64,000 nucleotides of DNA from Tillandsia leiboldiana (lineage: Eukaryota; Streptophyta; Magnoliopsida; Poales; Bromeliaceae). Below the pieces are notes generated by a model. That model was not told the DNA's origin and did not search any database. It saw nothing but the letters and a program-made list of their open reading frames with translations. A program made the translations under genes and the position numbers. Numbering within the stretch: the stretch's first letter is position 1; every line of letters begins with the position of its first letter. Of this stretch, positions 61,070 through 64,000 are shown piece by piece. The stretch covers positions 16,134,584-16,198,583 of the forward strand of contig CM055077.1 in NCBI GenBank assembly GCA_029204045.2, read 5' to 3'.

Positions 61070-64000
61070 TGTGAGGTCCCGGAATCCCCCGCGTAGGGTT
61101 GCTGGATGTTGGGCAGCTTTCGGTCGCCGTTGGGGGTGTTGGTGCGCGTGTTGGGGAGGGGCCCAGAAATGGATTTGTGATGCAATTTGGGATTTGCTTG
61201 CATCACTGGAGGCCTGCGTGGGTTGCGCGCAATTTGGACACAAGTGGTGGACTTCGGGCTTAATTTGTGACCCCGTGGGAAGTTGGGGGACCCGTCGGGT
61301 GTTTAGAAGTGATTTCGCGCGATTCAGATGTCAAATTAGACTCCGGGTGAAGTCCAGATAAAAGTTTACCTCTCCGGTCGCCTTCGGGAATTTTTAGAGT
61401 TGGAATTTGGCAAATCGGACTTTAAAAATGGTCCCGGCGCGAAAATCAGATCGAGTGGGCATTCGGCAAATTTTCGGGTGAGAATTTGGAGAAATGGACA
61501 TCGTTTTTGGATTCAGCGCGCAAAATCGCTAAGAATGGACTATTTACTTGTTGGTTTTGGAGTCCGGTAGGCGTGCGCGCTTTTCGAGGCAAAGCTACAC
61601 GCAAGTCGAGGCGTCGCGGCACGCGGATCGAGACACGCGTGGCACGGATCCCGAGGAGGACGTGGCGCGTCAGGCTGGGCGTGGCTGACGCGACAGGGCG
61701 CGCCTCTGCGCGCGTCAGGTGCACAGGCGCACCCATGCGCGGGCCACGTGGGGGCCGCCACGTGGCGGACCCCAGTTGGCGCCCGCGCGGGCGCTGGGGC
61801 GCACGCCCGTGTCACGGGCGCGTGTCCCGCGCCTGTGGGCGGCCCGGTGTCACGCGCCCGTGTGGCGCGTGAGCTGCGCGGCCGCGTGGCGCGCAGGGAC
61901 GCGGCCACGTGGCCGCCCTTCCTCTTGCGTGGGCCGGGTGCACCCGGGTGGGTGTGGTGCACCGGCCGGTGCACGGTGCACCGTGCACCGTGGACCGCCC
62001 CCTCCCCTTTTTCTCTTTTTCTTCTTCTTTCTTCTCCCCCGCAAGCCAAATCTCCTCCATTTTCTTTTCTTCCTCCTTCACCCGAGCGAGAGAGGGAGTG
62101 AGGAGGAGATTTTGGGTGGTGCGGTGGCGCGTCGTGAACCTCGTGGAGCGTGCGCGGGGTTCCGTTGGGGGGCGTTTCGGCGACGGCGGCGCAGTCGGGT
62201 AGGTCCCGTGTGTTGGTTTTACTGTATTTTTGTACAGTTTTTGGTGCGATCTTTTAGACTGTAACTGACCCTCTTGCTCTTTTCTGTGTTGGGCACCGTG
62301 CACCGTTTTGCGTGCGGACTCTGGCACCGTGCACCGTTTTGCGTGCGGACTCCGTTTTGCGTGCGGATCCTGGCACCGCGCACCGTTTTGCGTGCGGACT
62401 CCGGCACCGTGCACCGTCTTGCGTGCGGACTCCGTTTTGCGTGCGGATCCTGGCACCGTGCACCGTTTTGCGTGCGGACTCCGGCACCGTGCACCGTTTT
62501 GCGTGCGGACTCCATTTTGCATGCGGATCCTGGCACCGTGCACCGTTTTGCGTGCGGACTCCGTTTTGCGTGCAGATCCTGGCATCGTGCACCGTTTTGC
62601 GTGCGGACTCTGGCAGCGGACATCGTTTTGCGTGCGGACTCCGTTTGGCGTGCGGATTCCGGCACCGTACTCCGTTTTGCGTGCGGACTCCGGCAGCGGA
62701 CATCGTTTTGCGTGCGGATCGCGTGGAGGCCAATTGCAAGTGTCTACGAGCAATTGGTGGCAAATCGAGGTGGGTGGCCTTATCTCCAAGTTTTATGGAA
62801 TGTACATTAATTCTATTAATGTAGGACTATGCATGATAGTTTATTTCCTTGTGTAGCATGCTAGATTGTTGGAATGGCTATCCCTTTATTATCGGTTAAT
62901 GTGGTTATCTTGGAACTTGACCTAGCACCCCCGTCATATGTTGTATGTGTAACCAGACTAGTAGAAAACCCTCACTTGGGCTAGGGTTATTTATGCTTAG
63001 ACATCCACACTGTTCCTTCATCCCTGGACATAGTGTTTTCTCGCCCGGGTAGTGGGCCGAGAGGTCGGGACTTGCTTTTAGTGTGGGATGCTTTTGCACT
63101 CTTGCTTGGGAGCAGAGTGGAGTCTGGTAGTTGTAGCTGGGTTGCTTATCTGTGCCGGGAGCCGTTTGGGTAAACGGTAGTCCCGGGAGGTCTTGTTTCC
63201 CTGTTGTGTCGTCGTAGAGGGAGCCGTTGCGCAGACGGCAGTCCCGGGCCGTCGAGTATCTTCCGGTCCGCCTTGTTGGGAACCGTTGGGGTTGACGGTG
63301 GTCCCAGGTCGTTGAGTGTTGTCCGACCTGTTTTGTTACCCTGAGTTGTGGGTCGTTCCTGGCTGTGGAGTATCTCCAGCCAGTGAGCCTTGTGCTGCGA
63401 GCCGTTGGCGAGGCTAGTGTCTCGTGTTTCGAGTTAGCCGAGCAGCTGAGTCGTCGAGAGTTCTCCGACTGTTGTGCGAGGTATTTGGGGATCCTGAGTC
63501 CTACCGTTCTGAGAGTGAGCGTGGATTTTGACTAGCCTGCTTATGCCAATTTGTGATACTCTATGCCGCGCCGTTTTCGTCAGTTGGAGTCGCGTCCCTG
63601 AGATGCCGCTGTGGATACGATGGGCCTGTTGAGGCAGTTTTGCGCGAGGGGTGAGTTAGTCGGGCAGGACGCCCCACGTAAATCCCGTCCTCATGGGGAT
63701 GCGTGGTAGTGGGCAGGCGCGTTCCTAGTCGACAGGCGCAGGCTTGACTGGACCCTATGAGGCAGTCAGTTCGATTGGGTCTTTTGAGCACCTTGGGTGC
63801 GAGTGGTCTCTTTTACTTTCATCTGTTCCACTTTTTGAGTATCTAGATAGAGGTATGGCAGCTGTAGAGTAGCTCCAGCTTTTCTTGTTCAGATTTCATT
63901 GCTCTATTATCTTTTACCTCTAGTAGACTTGGTGGGCAGACCGTTGGGCTTGTTGACGGCACCCACTGAGAACTACTGTGGGAAGTAGTTCTCACACCCG
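61070..64000 (+). repeat. Family A-type LTR in plus orientation (copy A8), truncated by the window edge
   Basis: It begins TGTGAGGTCCCGG, the reverse complement of the A5 end. The block at 63.05-63.2 kb is the reverse complement of 38.16-38.31 kb, and the last 60 bases match the TGAGAACTA/CAGTGGG region. The left flank is attgc (61065-61069), the expected target duplication. It has a GC-rich U3 with CACGTG sites (about 61.74-61.92 kb) and a 31-bp tandem repeat. No clear TATA is seen. Confidence 0.8.
62283..62720. repeat. 31-bp / 18-bp alternating tandem repeat, more than 13 partial units
   Basis: The core word GTTTTGCGTGCGGA recurs, usually preceded by GGCACCGTGCACC. Full units are 31 bp, and short units of about 18 bp lack the GCACC part. 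Because the repeat lacks stop codons, long frames exist in three plus and three minus registers (up to 325 residues). I regard none as a gene. Confidence 0.92.

Noticed and set aside
61812..62824. Long overlapping reading frames on both strands, including a 325-residue minus frame
   Set aside because: They translate a 31/18-bp tandem repeat and a GC-rich tract without stop codons. Several frames are open at once, composition follows the repeat, and there is no domain.

Overview
This is plant nuclear DNA made almost entirely of LTR retrotransposons inserted into one another. I found no intact host gene. Three things point to a flowering-plant nuclear genome: Sirevirus-like Ty1/copia coding regions with a tRNA-Met primer-binding site, several families of very long LTRs (2.5 to 4.5 kb) that mostly begin TGTCACGCCCC on this strand, and a fragment of plastid DNA (psbI and trnS-GCU) in the nuclear sequence. 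I cannot name the species. One 100-N assembly gap lies at 600-699.

Layout. 1-3513: end of a long minus-oriented LTR (family A). 3514-9850: a minus-oriented element (family B) with a small CCHC-knuckle gag-like reading frame, a PBS and an LTR of about 4 kb. About 9850-16062: a minus-oriented copia element with long gag and pol frames but no protease, no integrase N-terminus and no left LTR. 16063-21010: leader, PBS and complete 5' LTR of a family A element, abutting a second copia element (gag fragment, PBS, LTR, to 23174). 23175-25964: pieces of family A LTR split by a copia LTR tail. 25965-27354: a plus-oriented gypsy-type 3' end. 27967-30018: a plus-oriented broken copia gag-pol. 30019-31793: a plus-oriented family B LTR end. 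31801-35014: a copia LTR fragment holding a 2,567-bp solo LTR. 35616-46737: a 2.9-kb LTR holding two further solo LTRs. 47484-54335: a family A element whose middle was replaced by plastid DNA and a 780-bp copy of local sequence. 54341-61069: plus-oriented family B-type LTRs. 61070-64000: a plus-oriented family A-type LTR running off the window.

Five insertions have 5-bp target-site duplications readable at both ends (gaaag, cataa, atagg, cacag, gcaag), so their order can be reconstructed. The 48.4-49.2 kb copy also preserves the empty site of the solo LTR at 32.4 kb.

The most unusual signal is in the U3 promoters. Each LTR type with a recognisable promoter carries, just upstream of its TATA box, pairs of short perfect palindromes at fixed spacing. 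The palindrome is GATCCGGATC or GTCCGGAC in copia LTRs, GATCCGGATC in one non-copia LTR, GTACCGGTAC in another, and GGGCGCCC in family A. A 17-bp block is shared between a copia LTR and an apparently unrelated LTR. Downstream of the TATA, family A LTRs also share two splice-donor-like boxes at nearly constant distances. All homology and distance statements come from reading the sequence by eye; no alignment or database search was run.
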